From Siderastrea siderea (lineage: Eukaryota > Cnidaria > Anthozoa > Scleractinia > Rhizangiidae): 64,000 nucleotides of DNA. Shown here in pieces: positions 40,001-53,976 of this stretch. Below the pieces are notes generated by a model that was not told where the DNA came from, made no database searches, and worked only from the letters and a program-made list of their open reading frames with translations. The stretch covers positions 56,023,265 to 56,087,264 of the forward strand of contig OZ034967.1 of NCBI GenBank assembly GCA_964030785.1, read 5' to 3'. Both the position numbers and the translations under genes were made by a program. How positions within the stretch are numbered: position 1 is the stretch's first letter; every line of letters begins with the position of its first letter.

Positions 40001-41092
40001 TAGGATGACTTTGAGAAGCTAAAAGACATATTCTGATCAGTGGAACCCCAAAATTCTGGTTCTTTTTCGTTTAAAACTACTCCACCAGTTCTCTGAGTCT
40101 ATAATTAAGTATGTTTGGCTGCAGATCGCTAGGATGGAAATGGTTGCAACTTGAAAACATCAGGCTGATGTTTTCAAGTTTTCCTTTGTTTTGTGGAAAA
40201 ATCGCCAGTAACTGACTATGGTTTGATTTTCCTTTGAGAAAATCATTTGATTTCCTTCTCTTGACGTTCTAGGAGTATTCTTTGTACGTGTAAAAGCATT
40301 TAAATGAAATTGCAGCAATTTTTCACCCCAAAACGTAAAAATCCCTGTGACAGTGCTCCTTTAAGAAAGTTATTATTTCAATTGTGCTCTCACAAAGACA
40401 AAGAAGCATATATGATCAAGGGGGCTGCTGGCTATGGCAAGGGGAAAAAGGGCAAAAATCTCTCTTTTTTTTTTTCAAAACAGCATTATGTTGCAGGTTA
40501 ATCTCGTACCCTTTAGTTGCAGGTTTGAGGCTTTGATGTATTTTACCTTTTGGATAATACCCTGAGTGTCGGAGTTTTCACTTTAATTAAATTCGTGTTT
40601 GAAACTTAAGCGGCAAAACTGCGACAACGAAGCGTAATGGGTCGAGGGAAAAAATATCTCGGGGCCTTTGTTAAAACATGGTTGCAGTTTTTTCATCCTA
40701 TTGTATATTTTAAGAAAGGGCCTATGGAGCCAGGGGTAATGACATCCATATAACAAAACCTTTAAAACCAACCAATTTTAACTTTCCCAAGTGGCAAACA
40801 GAATCGTTAATTCCAAGCAAAATTATAGAGGAAATTCTGATCTGCGTGCTGCTAAAATAAAGAAAGGACACACTAGCATGGACTATCAATTTGGAAGAGT
40901 GCTTCGATACGATTCAAGGAGCAACAACTGTCTGATTTTCACAAGCTATAGTCCATAAAATAACTAAAAATGTACTCTACTGTGTTAGGATACTAATAAT
41001 AGACGCATTTCCACCCACTTGAGAAGACCTAAATTTCAAATGTTCCCGGGGGAACAGTGCCTTCTTACCCTCCTAGCATGCTCATGGTTTAA
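37079..41092. repeat. 4.0-kb tandem duplication, unit 1
   Basis: The unit starts CAGAATACAAGTATTCG and ends TGCTCATGGTTTAA. The same start recurs at 41093, an offset of 4014 bases. Across the whole unit, lines align with few substitutions and small indels (two- to twenty-base differences, e.g. near 38300 and 38960). No convincing gene; short open frames are shared only because all DNA is shared. A 16-base palindrome GTACGCACGTGCGTAC lies near 39497. Confidence 0.93.
39976..40365. mobile_element. TTAA-flanked MITE within duplication unit 1
   Basis: Ends TTAAAGGGACACTGTCACC and GTGACAGTGCTCCTTTAA, with TTAA as probable target site, as in piggyBac-type elements. A hairpin inside it (40148-40180) has 15-base arms AACTTGAAAACATCA and a three-base loop. 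Confidence 0.8.
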
Positions 41093-44000
41093 CAGAATAC
41101 AAGTATTCGTTAAGAGGTTTTGATGAAAGAAAAAGCTATCTTCCCACGTTCTTTTCCAAATCTTCCCCTCCCCCCCTCCCCCCCACAAGAAAAAAGAAGA
41201 AAAATGCTGCAAGGCATGCAATTCCAGACGCATTAAGCCGGCCTTTTATAAACACTAAGAGTTCGTCGACAACCTTAACCGACATCTAATAAAATATTTA
41301 TTATCAGGTTGAACTAAAAGAAAGAAAAGAAAACAAACAATTTGATTTGTCAATCTTCCCCTAAAATGTTTCATTTGTACTAGTGTTAGGTCTAAACTGA
41401 GTCATTTTTTCTCGAAAGATGTTGACAAGTGACTTTAAAAAATACTTAACGCTAGTACTTATAAGCTTCAAAAATGCGATTTTTTTGTTTGTTTTGTTCC
41501 TTGTTTTGTTTTATGTTATGATATTCATAATACAGGTAACTTTATCTCTTTTAAGCTTAACGACGGGGGTTCGCGTAGATTAACTATTGTTTTTCACTCA
41601 AAGTTAACGTTCTAGAATTTTCACCAACATGAACTATACACTATATACTATTCAATAAATTCTGAGAGCTTAACGACTAGAACTAATAAGCCCAGAACAT
41701 CTCAATTTTCATTTTTTACTTATGCCCATCGTGATGTTTAATATACGCGGTTATAATTTTTCTTTCGGGAAGACAAGCTCACGGTTTTACCGCTATTTGT
41801 TGTGCACCATGCTAAGTTGTTGAACGTTCTATATTATTCCAAGTGAAATTTCACGTCCATGGATAAAACCATTCCTACAGAAAAAAACTGCTTTTGTTTT
41901 AAAAGGCACCGCCTTTTGCGGCAAACTAAACTTTGAAAACTTACATTGACAGAAGTTCACTATTGTGAGCGTCGCAACAAGAGTTGCAGCGCCAACATTT
42001 TGATAAACTGTGTTTGCTAAATTTTCACGTGTCAACACGAACTAATAGTTTCGCTTACTTTGTCGTTTAAAGGCGTCAAAAAAGAAATTAATTGATATAC
42101 TGACAAAGATATCGCTGAATTTTAAGGTAAGCAGCATTCACGCTTAAACTGGACGCATCGAGAGTGATTTGGACTTGTACTATTAAATGGAACTGATTCG
42201 GAATCGTGAAACTGGGGACAAAAACGAAACACGTTTTACTAAGTACTATTTTATGATAAATACACCAGAAGTAATGGCATTTTCTTAACGTCAATTCTAG
42301 TAAGTCAGAGTTTCATTAGACCGAACTAAACCGAATCGCATTCGACTTGACATTGTCAAGCTAAGGCAGTAATTATTTGGCTTCGACAACTAAATGTGTA
42401 CTCAGTAGTTAGTGCGCGATGATATTTTTTCCTGATAGGCCTTCCATGATCCGATTGACGTAACTTGTAATTCACTGGATTCACACAGTAAAAATAAACT
42501 GACCTGTCCTCTTCTATCCGCTTTGTGTGTAGTCGGGAACTGTATAGTTCCTTAAAAAGATTTCCGCTGTTCGATTCGCCTAATTTTCAAGGGAGAAAGC
42601 TCCGTCGCCTGCAGCCCCTAAGTTCTGCTTTAAAACAAAGAATCTCTCTTCAAATGCCCCTTTTACTTTTGCCTTCTTCTAATTGTTTGGGGCTTGAACA
42701 CGAGTGAAGCTAAAGTTTTAGTTGTGGTTAATTTATCCACGCTCCCCAGCATGAACCCAATAAAATATTTATGATAAACTGATAATACATATTTTCTCAC
42801 GCAGGTATAAAGTGAATGTGAATCAGTTACGGTGGTTGAAATACGTTACAAACAAGAATATTTGCCCACATCTGAAATGAATTGCTTGCCAATTTTACCA
42901 CTGTTAAAACGAGTCTACGGTAAAACGAGTTTCCGTGCAAACAGGAGGAAAACTGGTTGCTGTTATTATACCATTGGTACTCATTAAAGTTTTTAGGGCG
43001 TATAAGCTATTTTCTATTTAGTCTTCGGTCCCTCTTTAACCATCGAAAGTGGTAACAAATATTCTCCTAGCACGATTAATACTTCGTCTATAACAGACAG
43101 GTGGCAACAAAAACGTAAACTATCAATCAGGTTTTTTGCATAAACGAGTTATTTTAGGATGAGCTATACAGTAAAAAAAATGTATAGCAATCGATCAGGG
43201 GGATTTGAAATAGTTCGAGTTTGGTTCAGCTAGAAAAAGCCAGAATCTTTTGCAACTCGATTTAGTTATGTATGGACTAAAATTTAAATTTGTGTGTTTG
43301 TTTTTAGTTCAATACCACTCCAAACACTTTAAACTAGATGCGTTTATGCCCATAAGAATATTCTTAACAATTAACCCATCACGCTGGGCACGAGATAACA
43401 AGTTCCTGCTTCAAGCCTGTTTTCCTGTTACAAACCGACGCATACATCGAAGGATGTTAACGTGCCCTTACGTTTGTATTAAAGGGGCGTAGCTACGTGT
43501 ACGCACGTACGCACGTGCGTACCTGAAAAATGTCAAAGGTTAAAAAAAACGAAACGAAACAAAACAACAGAAATATAAGAGACGGGAAATAAGCGATGGT
43601 TAAAAAAAGCACAATCTTTGCATCAACTTCCGTTGTTTTTCAAAACAAAAGACACCCTTTTTCGCAAATTCCAGAGAAGGTACTCAATGTTGATGCTAGT
43701 GTAGGCAAACGTGGAAAATAGGGGGCTGAGAATGACTAAGACCCGGTTAAGACGCGAAACTTTTCAGCAGCCGAACTTAATTCGAATTTAGGCTTCCTAA
43801 ATTAGGTAGTAAGATTTTCGACATCTATTATTCATCCGTTCTTAGGATCACCATTTCTCTGCGTGAATGGTTTTGTTGTGCACAAAATGGAAAGAAATTT
43901 TCTTACTGTAAAGCCGTGATGGACTGGAGATGGTGGCTCTTCTGTATCAACGCTGCTTATATGTTTGAAAGGGAGAATTAAAGGGACACTGTCACCACTA

Positions 44001-45085
44001 TTTAGGATGACTTTGAGAAGCTAAAAGACATATTCTGATCAGCGGAGCCCCAAAATTCTGGTTCTTTTTCGTTTAAAAGTACTCCACCAGTTCTCTAAGT
44101 CTATAATTAAGTATGCTTGGCTGCGGATCGCTAGGATGGAAATGGTTGCAACTTGAAACGTCAGGCTGATGTTTTCAAGTTTTCCTTTGTTTTGTGGAAA
44201 AATCGCCAGTAACTGACTATGGTTTGATTTTCCTTTGAGAAAATCATTTGATTTCCTTCTCTTGACGTTCTAGGAGTATTCTTTGTACGTGTAAAAGCAT
44301 TTAAATGAAATTGCAGCAATTTTTCACCCTAGAACGTAAAAATCCCTGTGACAGTGCTCCTTTAAGAAAGCTATTATTTCAATTGTGCTCTCACAAAGAC
44401 AAAGAAGCATATATGATCAAGGGGGCTGCTGGCTATGGCAAGGGGAAAAAGGGCAAAAATCTCTCTTTTTTTTTTTTCAAAACAGCATTATGTTGCAGGT
44501 TAATCTCGTACCCTTTAGTTGCAGGTTTGAGGCTTTGATGTATTTTACCTTTTGGATAATACCCTGAGTGTCGGAGTTTTCACTTTAATTAAATTCGTGT
44601 TTGAAACTTAAGCGGCAAAACTGCGACAACGAAGCGTAATGGGTCGAGGGAAAAAATATCTCGGGGCCTTTGTTAAAACATGGTTGCAGTTTTTGTATAT
44701 TTTAAGAAAGGGTCTATGAAGTCAGGGGTAATGACATCCATATAACAAAACGTTTAAAACCAACCAATTTTAACTTTCCCGAGTGGCAAACAGAATCGTT
44801 AATTCCAAACAAAATTATAGAGGAAATTCTGATCTGCGTGCTGCTAAAATAAAGAAAGGACACACTAGCATGGACTATCAATTTGGAAGAGTGCTTCGAT
44901 ACGATTCAAGGAGCAACAACTGTCTGATTTTCACAAGCTATAGTCCATAAAATAACTAAAAATGTACTCTACTGTGTTAGGATACTAATAATAGACGCAT
45001 TTCCACCCACTTGAGAAGACCTAAATTTCAAATGTTCCCGGGGGAACAGTGCCTTCTTACCCTCCTAGCATGCTCATGGTTTAAC
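41093..45085. repeat. 4.0-kb tandem duplication, unit 2
   Basis: Second direct copy of 37079-41092, slightly shorter through small deletions, ending TGCTCATGGTTTAAC before unique sequence. Confidence 0.93.
43977..44366. mobile_element. TTAA-flanked MITE within duplication unit 2
   Basis: Counterpart of the element at 39976-40365 with the same ends. Its internal hairpin has lost symmetry (AACTTGAAACGTCA on the left arm), so the copies have diverged since duplication. Confidence 0.8.
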
Positions 45086-46265
45086 AAAAAAATCTACGTA
45101 AAGCTTTATGACCTAGTTGCCATTCCATCCATTTCATGTATAACCTCACCATACTGTTAAGAAAAGCAAATGCAACCAAGGAATGTGGAAGCGATGTGAG
45201 AGAACTGAGGTGTTCGGTTTAGATTTGAAAAATTGTGCGCACCTCTGGAAAAATCCTGGCTACGCCCCTGTATTATGACCGATAAGTCGATTTCAAGGGA
45301 AAGATAAATTTAGATTTTTTCGAGAAAGGCCCCCTTCGTAAGAATTGATAACTGTTTCAGGGTATCTCTAGGATAATCGCAAAACAATTTTAAAAATGCA
45401 TATAATATAAGAATCGAGATACTGTAATTGCTTATCATCTAGTAGAGATGTTGAAATCGTCTGAAATCGCATCATAAATTAAATTTGGAATGGCGAGAAA
45501 GCACTCTTATGGTTTCGGCAATCGGTTCTCTAAAAAGAGTCCGAGATCGCATTTATTTGGATGGATTAACACTGTACTTAGGATCTTATCAAGAGATAAA
45601 TAAATTCACTATTGGTCTGATCAAAGACCTGAGATTTTCGACCGATGTATTTATTTAGAGAAAATAACACTACAGTTATTATAATCAGTTAATAAACCAT
45701 AGTAATTAAACCCTTCTCTATTTTCCAAAATAATTTGAAATAGTAAGTTTGCTTTATCCACAGAAAAAAAATGAAATGTGTACAATTCCTCGTATAGCGT
45801 TAACCTTTTTTAAGGAGTAGAAGTCGGAATTATAATTAAGTAATTAGGTCTGCCATTCTAGCGCGCAATTTGGCATAGATAGCTTACAAACATTATATTA
45901 TGGTGCCAGATCAAGATTCCCAGATGGTACGGAACTAAATCCCTTGAGCTTTACTCAATTATTAAATTTTGTCACCTACCCACTCAAGTAAAAAAATTTA
46001 ACCATTAATTCTAATATGAGTAAAGACATCTGGGCTTAGTTTGTTTAGCAGCGTGGCCCAGGAAAAAGCTTAAAATTGTTTTCAGTTTCTAATTCCAAGC
46101 AATCATTTCAAAAAAGTGGGTGCAATTTTTTTTTTTCACAAGTTGAATGGTATTACAGCAAACATCAGAGTGTGCCGGTAACGAGTGACTTTTCTGATGA
46201 TTTTAAACAGGGAACTATAGTACAAGGCAATTTCCGTCATGTAATTTTTTTTATTGTAATGGTAT
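45086..46265. other. Noncoding host DNA
   Basis: A/T-rich, no gene or clear repeat recognised. Confidence 0.5.
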
Positions 46266-46530
46266 ATACCGTATTTTCTTGATTATACGCCGAGCCCCGA
46301 ATAAATGCGGGTCTAAAAGAGGAAGTCGGGAGTAAGCCCCTCAGACGTTTATTTGTGGTATAACCAGCTTAAGGTGTAAGGGCAAGATACAGGATGTCAA
46401 GTAAAACGAATAAAAACTCTTTCTTAAAAAATGGCGGCCCTAAATAAACTGCTGATTCAAACAAACGTCGGGTCCACCAGGCCAAGTTTGAAATAAACGG
46501 CGGGCGCGTTTAATTGAGAAAATATGGTAC
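46266..46530. mobile_element. MITE with TACCGTATTTTC inverted ends
   Basis: The left end is TACCGTATTTTCTTGATTA followed by TACGCC; the right end reads GGCGGGCGCGTTTAATTGAG then AAAATATGGTA, an imperfect reverse complement. The interior has no open frame. Confidence 0.65.
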
Positions 46531-49500
46531 TCCTAAAAATGTTGTCGAATTAAAGTTAGATTTTGAGAAAAGCCGTTCAGGGAAAACAATGAATGGATGT
46601 TCTATTTGTTAAAAGCAATTTGCGTGCGAAAATCCCGGAATCGACTATGGAATCTAATTCAGCACCCAAGGGAGCGAGGTTGTTAAGAATTACACCCATA
46701 AACTACATTTTCACAAAAATATCATTATTAACAGTTTTGAAAACATTGCTTTCGCGAGCTTTAAATCGACAAAATAAACACAGAAACAAAACAACATGGC
46801 AGCAATTTTATGAGATTTTATTTCATTTTCGTCAGTTTTGAAGGCCTAAATTTCGGCTTTAGTTTTACTAGTTTAATAAATCGATCCAGCCATTATAAAT
46901 GTACAGCACAGCACACCACACAAACAGGGGATGGTAGGCATATGCTTGTTCATTTGCATTTTTGATGACGTCAGCAACGCCTTAAGGATCTGTATTTTTT
47001 TCTTTTAAAGCATGCGAAAAAGAATCCGACCTTGGAAATTCCTTAAACAAACTAGACAAAACATTTTTAAGTTGGGTGATATGAGTAAATATTTCATGTT
47101 CATGGCCACCAGAGGATCGCTGTCGTCGGTTAAACCCATTTTAGACGCTTCTAGAATTATAAACTAAGATTTTCTTTTCGATTTAGTTCATTCTTCAATT
47201 AAGTTCCAATCCAGCTAGGGTGGATTGACGAAGCCTGAAATGTGGACCAGAAGAAAACTGGTGTCCCAAAAATAAAAGAATAAAAGGTCAAAAAAGGCTT
47301 GTTTGGTTGAGAATATCTTGGTTGAAGAAGTGGCTTGGTTGATGATAAGTCTAAGTTTTACTTGCTCGAGTGAGCAGTGAGCACGAGTCTCCCTAGATAA
47401 CAATTAAGAATTTTTTTGTTTTGGGGTTTTCTTTTTTGGAAAATGGAATTTTTAATGTAGTAGTTTCGAGGGATCTTAATTAATACCCAATGCAAAGCAA
47501 AACAAAGAAGAAGCTAAAGAAAACAGTTAACAGGAAAACATATTCGCCTGTAACCACTTACCAACAACGAGACATAACGTCATATTTATTGTAAAGAATG
47601 GTGTTGTCCATGCTATGGACAACAGAAGATCGTTAGCAGACCCAAAGATTTGGACAAACTTTTCAAGATTTAAAAGAAATTAAATAAACAGGTACCCGAA
47701 GATTTCAACACTCCTTTTCACTACCGTTTCTGATACCTTATTTAGTGTTTAGAAGCATGCAACATGAAGACCAGTGGTGGATGAAACAGACGAGTCAGTT
47801 TCCTTGCCCAACCCACAGACAAGCAAGATTCGATTCGTGAAAAATATTTCCTCGACAAGACATCCCTTTTTCAAAAACTGGTGCGTGAGTTTCTCAACAA
47901 GTAGACTAGCCAAGGAGCAATTGCTGTTTTTAAGATGAAACTTGAAATAAGAAAAAACATATTTTGGAAAAGTTTCTTGTGAGACGGATAATAAATAATA
48001 ATGGGCTGGCCATCGCCCTTCTGACTTTGATACCTCACTTCTGACGTGCTTCGTATCCAGCTAATTTTAGCAGTTTTTGGTAATTTCTCCTTCTTGTAAT
48101 AATTGCAACAAGAATGGATATATAGGGATTGTAGGGATTTGTTAAATTTTAAAGGAAAGCTGAAAAGCCTTGAATTTAACCCATTTTGAGTCTTTCGAAA
48201 CGTGCGTAATTCTTTTCATTGGAGGCCTCTGCGCCGTCTACACGAGTGAATTCGATTCTGATCTCACACAATTACAAAAATCGCTTTGTAACGGAATTGT
48301 TATGACGGACTCAGGTTGACACCCTGAAGTATTACATTAAACTCGAAAGAAAGTTTGACTTGTTTTTAGCTTCCGCATAATTTTATGATAGATTTAACGA
48401 AAGTGTTCATCTTTGATAAAACTGAATCAATCTATCCTTTAAAAAGAAATATTTAGACAGCCATACAATGAAAGCACTTAAAAAGAACCCTAAAAATAAT
48501 CACCTACCGCTACGAAAAAAAGTTAGCCGAGTCGACAATGGCTCCCTACTGCTATGGCGTATTAAGGAACCCTTCCTAAAGCAGAAGCTTTCTGTGTCGG
48601 ACTGTACGAATGCTCTGAGTCGAGAACACTTTTGAATGGAGATTACAAAAGCATTGAATAACCTTCCGTCTGCTTGCCTATCTAAACAAGTTTTGACTGC
48701 CGTAAAAATTTCGTTAAATATTGATAACCCAAGAAAGAAATTACAGATATTGCATCCGAGCAAGATCAAATGTGTTTTGTCAAACTGTGATTCTGTTTGG
48801 AATTCGTTTGACGAAAACAGCAGACGAATAAACCCTTGATTTTTGGGTGCTTTTTTGTGTCAGTTTTAAATGCGCGAAAGACAATACAGTACCATTTTAT
48901 CGTATATATACGACAGCCATAACATCTCAACATTCAACACCAATTTACTACGTTTATTTTTGTTAAGATAAACACTTTCGTTCACCTATGATATTCTTTT
49001 AAATAGAATAAACATAATTATTAATTTAAGCAAATTTCTGCATTCGTGTAATTGGAAAATTGTAATAAATGCGAAACAATAAAACGAAAAGAAAACAATG
49101 AAAAGTCTATTATAATAAACATTTTGTACCATTATTTATCGATGTAAAGGAAGTAAATTTTTTTAGAAAATCCCAATGTTTGTTATGGCTTTATCTTATG
49201 GGGAAAAATTGGTTTTCTTTCAGACGGGCTGGGGTTAATTTAATAAATTGTTCAAATGACAATTTTGAGCCATTAGAATTCTAACCATAAATATTTACTA
49301 TTCACCACTTAAAATGATTTTGAAGACGCTAAGAATTGACAATGTTGCATGTTTTCATTCAAATAAGATTTCTTCTGTTTTACCAGTCTTTGTTCGTTCA
49401 TCATAAAAACTTGTTCACTCAGTATTTCTGCTAACATTGCATGCCATTCGCGACCCAGAGCCCTTTCTGTGAATGTTTCGAAATACAGCCTTCGCCTGCG

Positions 49501-52500
49501 CATGCTCTCTTCTAAGCTACGTAGGTAGTATTAACGTATGTTTTAAGCCCAGGGGGAGTGGGGAGGGGTAAGCATTAGCTTCATTTCCCTTCTCGAGCAC
49601 CATAGGCAGGGACATATCCTCATAGTGGTATAGTATAAATGCAACTAAATTTTTAAACGAGGAGTTGAGCTCTTTGGGAATATCCCAAGGTTAAGTCTCA
49701 AATCTATCTGCCCATTTTCCCCTCGCTTGAATGAGAAGGTAATAACTAATGCCTCTAACGGGGGTTTTCGGGCAGTTGAACGAGCGGACGCTAACGACTT
49801 TTCACCAAAAGAATTCTTAAAAGACCATTATTTTTTTCGGCCTATATTTTGAGTGAACTATTCCGCTCATTTGGTGCATGTTGCTATGAAAATAGGTCAT
49901 AGATTTTGCTACTCTGAAATTGCAGCGTATGTTGCCAAGAGAACCACGAAAGCATATAAACTCGTCTGTTTCTTTTTACCAGTCTTTGATATAATAAAGC
50001 GCAATTTACCGCTTCTGATGTGCAAAATGAACTGGCATGGAAAGTGGTGTATTTTGTTCTCAAATAAAGTTGCGGTTTGAAGAATCGAGCGACATACACA
50101 AGGGTGAGGGTCTTGCCATGAACATTGTCGCAAAAACATCACAGAAGGAAGTGTTTCTCAGTTTAGCGGGGTCCGATTAAACCACGGTCTTAGGCCATAA
50201 CTGAAAACCCTTTCTAAATATTTAAGCTTATTGCTATAAGAATACTTGCGAAAGTTGACAGCTGATAGCCACCACTTTTGTCATCTTGAATTTTGGTTTG
50301 TTACTGCATTCAGTCCTTGCAAACCTTATAGTAATTTACATCGGTCAAACGTGCGTCGCGTGCGCAGTTCCCTCAGAACACAGACAACTACCAAAAAAGG
50401 TGACACCTTTTTACGTTTGGCTCTGCTATGAGAGTGCAGTCACATGGAGGAAGTCGGTGAGCCTGCAATTCTCTTCTGAAGGAAAGAGAGAGAAGGCGGA
50501 GATCATCGAATGAAAAGAAAAGATGACAGACAGTATGACAGACGAGACGATATTTAAAAACCCGCGGAGCTTTGTGCTATAGTCCAATATCGCTGGATAT
50601 TTTTATTCGCTTGTTGTATTTTTAATCACACTGTACAGAAAACCTTTGTAGTAATATCAGCTGGGCGCATTAGACACAAAAAGGAGTTCGTAAGTCTCCA
50701 GGCTTGATTCTTAAACGCAAAATAGTTCTAACAATCTAAGTCCTACATGTAGGTCATTGAAATTTACGAATTCTAATTTCGAAGGATTCAATTCATCCTT
50801 CTCACAGTTGCATGTATGTTCTTCAAATGCACTTTAATTAATTCACCTACACAGATAACAGCAGGGTAGCATCACTTTAATTTTTCGTTTGAAATTTTCC
50901 GTAATTGAAACTTGGACCGAAGAGCGTAATTTGTTTACCTCAATAAGTGATCCACCAAATTTACCGATATGTACATTATTTACAGCTGCTTCGGATTACA
51001 ACAAAAATCGTCTTCGAAAAATCAGTTTTTGTCTGTTATAAACACGATTTGTCCAATTGAGACAGACACGCACGCATTTGATTCACACCACATTATCATG
51101 GATTTTTTTGCGCAATTTTGGTTCATGCCAAAAGCAAGGGAACTGGTTAGCAGATCGATCGATGAAATGTTTGTTAGGAACAACCAAGCTTAATGTATCG
51201 ATTTCGAGTTGTAAATGTATCGCTTCCGTTGCGACGAAATGTGAAAATATGACTAGCATATTTAAGTCTACACATACAAGCGTAGCCAATATACTAACTT
51301 ACCTTGAACAATCTAAGCGATGTATATATTTATGATTATGCAGGTGTTTTTGAATAAGTCAGGTCCAAAATCTTCTACTGAAGCATTTCCCCAACTTGCC
51401 TACTTCCCAAAGCAACCTATGCTCTTAATAGAATAAACTGATCTGAGAGCGTTACGACTTGAAAAACAATGCAGCGTTGCTGGACAAATTGGCAGAGAAT
51501 TCCAGATGCTTTTTCTAACGGTAAAACAATTTAACTGCCAACTACTCAGGCAGGATCCCAGTTCTTGATTATTTTGTGGCTTATTGTTTAATTTTATTCA
51601 AGGCACTTTTCTAATTGATTAACAGAACACGTAGACAAAAGTGACAGAAGAACAAAATCTTTGTTTTGACTTACCGGATAATTGTTTACCCTCAATCGCT
51701 TTATTCGCTCGACCAAAGTATGAAAAACGGAAAAAAAAAATTCAGTGATTTCTCCGAGTGACTGAGAATGAACAAGGATATACTTATGAACGAATCACAA
51801 AGTTTAAAGATAAGAGACTAAAACGATACCTCAGTTTTCTTTTTCCACGGTATATGTCGCTTCACTGTGTTTCCCTTAAACTGACTTAAAAGTAAATAAC
51901 CATACCTAAATAAAATAGCTTGATTTACCTGCTTGTTTTGTGAACTGTTTCTTAACTAACGTGACATGTTATGTCAGTCTGTAATCCACGGTTGCCCAAA
52001 TATATTTTGCTTGAACACAGCGGAAGCCCAGCTATCAGCGATATGTTACTTGGTTTTGTCTGCGCGCATTTACATATCGTTCGAGATCCATGCAAACACC
52101 GAAGAAAGATTTAATTAACGATAGGATATTACCGGTGTCACAGTGTAGAAACAATTTATCGGGGCTTTTGATGTTGTTATGAGGTAATACTGTTTTTCTT
52201 GCCCCACTCTGGCCGCTTAATTGCTGTTTTTCGTCGCGATTTTAAGTTTCAGGGTTCAGTTGAAAGTTTGATGTTTTATTGATGATTCGATTTCAAGATT
52301 TTTCTCTGCAATGCTAGCGCGTTCAAGAAAAACAATAGAATTGCTAACATGATTCTAAATACATATGTCGATGAATAAATATAAAATATCTTTCGAAAAG
52401 GAGGAAAATGTTATCTTTCAATGTGTGGGCGTTTTCTGTACACAAGCTCACATAACAGCTCGTTTCCGCGAAATATATGTTCGGGAGGCCACCTTGCCCG

Positions 52501-53131
52501 AGATATTTGGTTTTAATTGAAATGAAAAAGTATAGTTGGCAAAACGAACCTCACACTTTCGTAACCTGGGGAGTGATTAATTTCTATTGTTTCTGAGGAG
52601 CAAATATGTCATTAAAACTGCAAAATAAGGTCAGCTAGCAGTTAGCATCAACACCTATTTAAATCTACATCTATTTATATGCTTCGCAAAAGTCTATTCA
52701 TTAACACTGCGAAAGCCTCACATAGGCTCATTCATGATTCGGAAATTCGGGGTAATGTTCTGTTTCTTAACATTTTCTGCGGCTTAAGTTTGCAGCTTAA
52801 GAATTCGAAGAGCTCAGCCTGTATTACCTAACACAAATAACTTTTTAAAGCCCAGAAAGCATGTCACTTCAAGACCTTAGCTTTTATTTTCGCGTTGGAT
52901 GCGAATGTTGGATGTTAGTACAACATCAAATTAACCAATGCGAAATTTAGTAACAAGGACTATTAATACTTCTAATAAAGAGAAACTCTTATTTTGCATA
53001 GTAATTTTTATTGCCAGTACACTAAAGAGGAAATGAAGTTAAACCTCCAGGGCATTGGCGAAAACGTATTTTGTCACTATATAAAGCTATTTAAGAGAGG
53101 GATTAGTGCTTGTGAGAACTGATTCAGTTTT
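46531..53131. other. Noncoding host DNA
   Basis: About 6.6 kb with only short chance frames. I found no exon with both splice sites and recognisable protein similarity. Confidence 0.5.
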
Positions 53132-53387
53132 CCTCGGGAGCCTTCTAAAGTAATGGCTTTCAGGAGGTGGACACTTTCGACAGGTGCTCGATAAGGCTTG
53201 GTACCCACTAGCGACATAACGATCATAATCATGTCAAAATCGTAGTTAACATAAGCTTTTTATTATCTGCTGTTATTAATCCTGATATGAGAGCGCCTCG
53301 AATTAAGGAAGCCACCTTGAAATGACTCCGACCGGAAAGTACTAAAACTAGACGTTCATTGGCCAGTACGCATTAGATCATTAGTGG

Positions 53388-53390
<3 letters not shown>

Positions 53391-53423
<33 letters not shown>

Positions 53424-53433
53424 AACGATGACG
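53391..53433. repeat. GAT trinucleotide repeat
   Basis: About ten GAT units, then imperfect GATAAC/GACGAT units, inside dispersed repeat copy 1. Confidence 0.9.
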
Positions 53434-53976
53434 ATGATGTCGCTAAGTTTTCACCTTTCCATTAAGATTAATACATAATACGAGAAACAAATCGATGGCG
53501 TTCTCCAAGAACTTTTTTGTTCCTCTTAAGTAGGAGACAGAGCGAAAATGCTGCACTGTGGGGAGTGTAGTACAGCCTTCGGGAAATTTTGTAATGACAA
53601 AGTTCTTATCGATATTTCTGAAAAAACTTTTGAAATTGCTAAAAAAATACAAAAGTGTAAAACCCAAAATATCATACTTTTGCCACAATATTTGCCCCTT
53701 GCAGGGGCTTGAAGCAAAACCAAAACGTTCACTGTTATTTAAATGTAATTGTTACCATCCATAGTATCTTCAAACGATATACAAGGGTAGACACACAACA
53801 GTGTTCTGACCCAGGGATAAATGAATAAAATTGGCCGGGCTCTTGGAAGTGGAGGAGTTGAAGACAATGCATCCAGGAAACGGAAAATCTCCGCAAATCC
53901 AATTGCAGCTGATTACAACACGACCCGGTAAAATTTGACCACTTTTAACACCTTCATGAAATCGACCAACCAATCA

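Noticed and set aside
49853..51335. Cluster of 60- to 90-codon frames on both strands
   Set aside because: Overlapping frames on both strands without recognisable motifs; typical of noncoding DNA with moderate GC.
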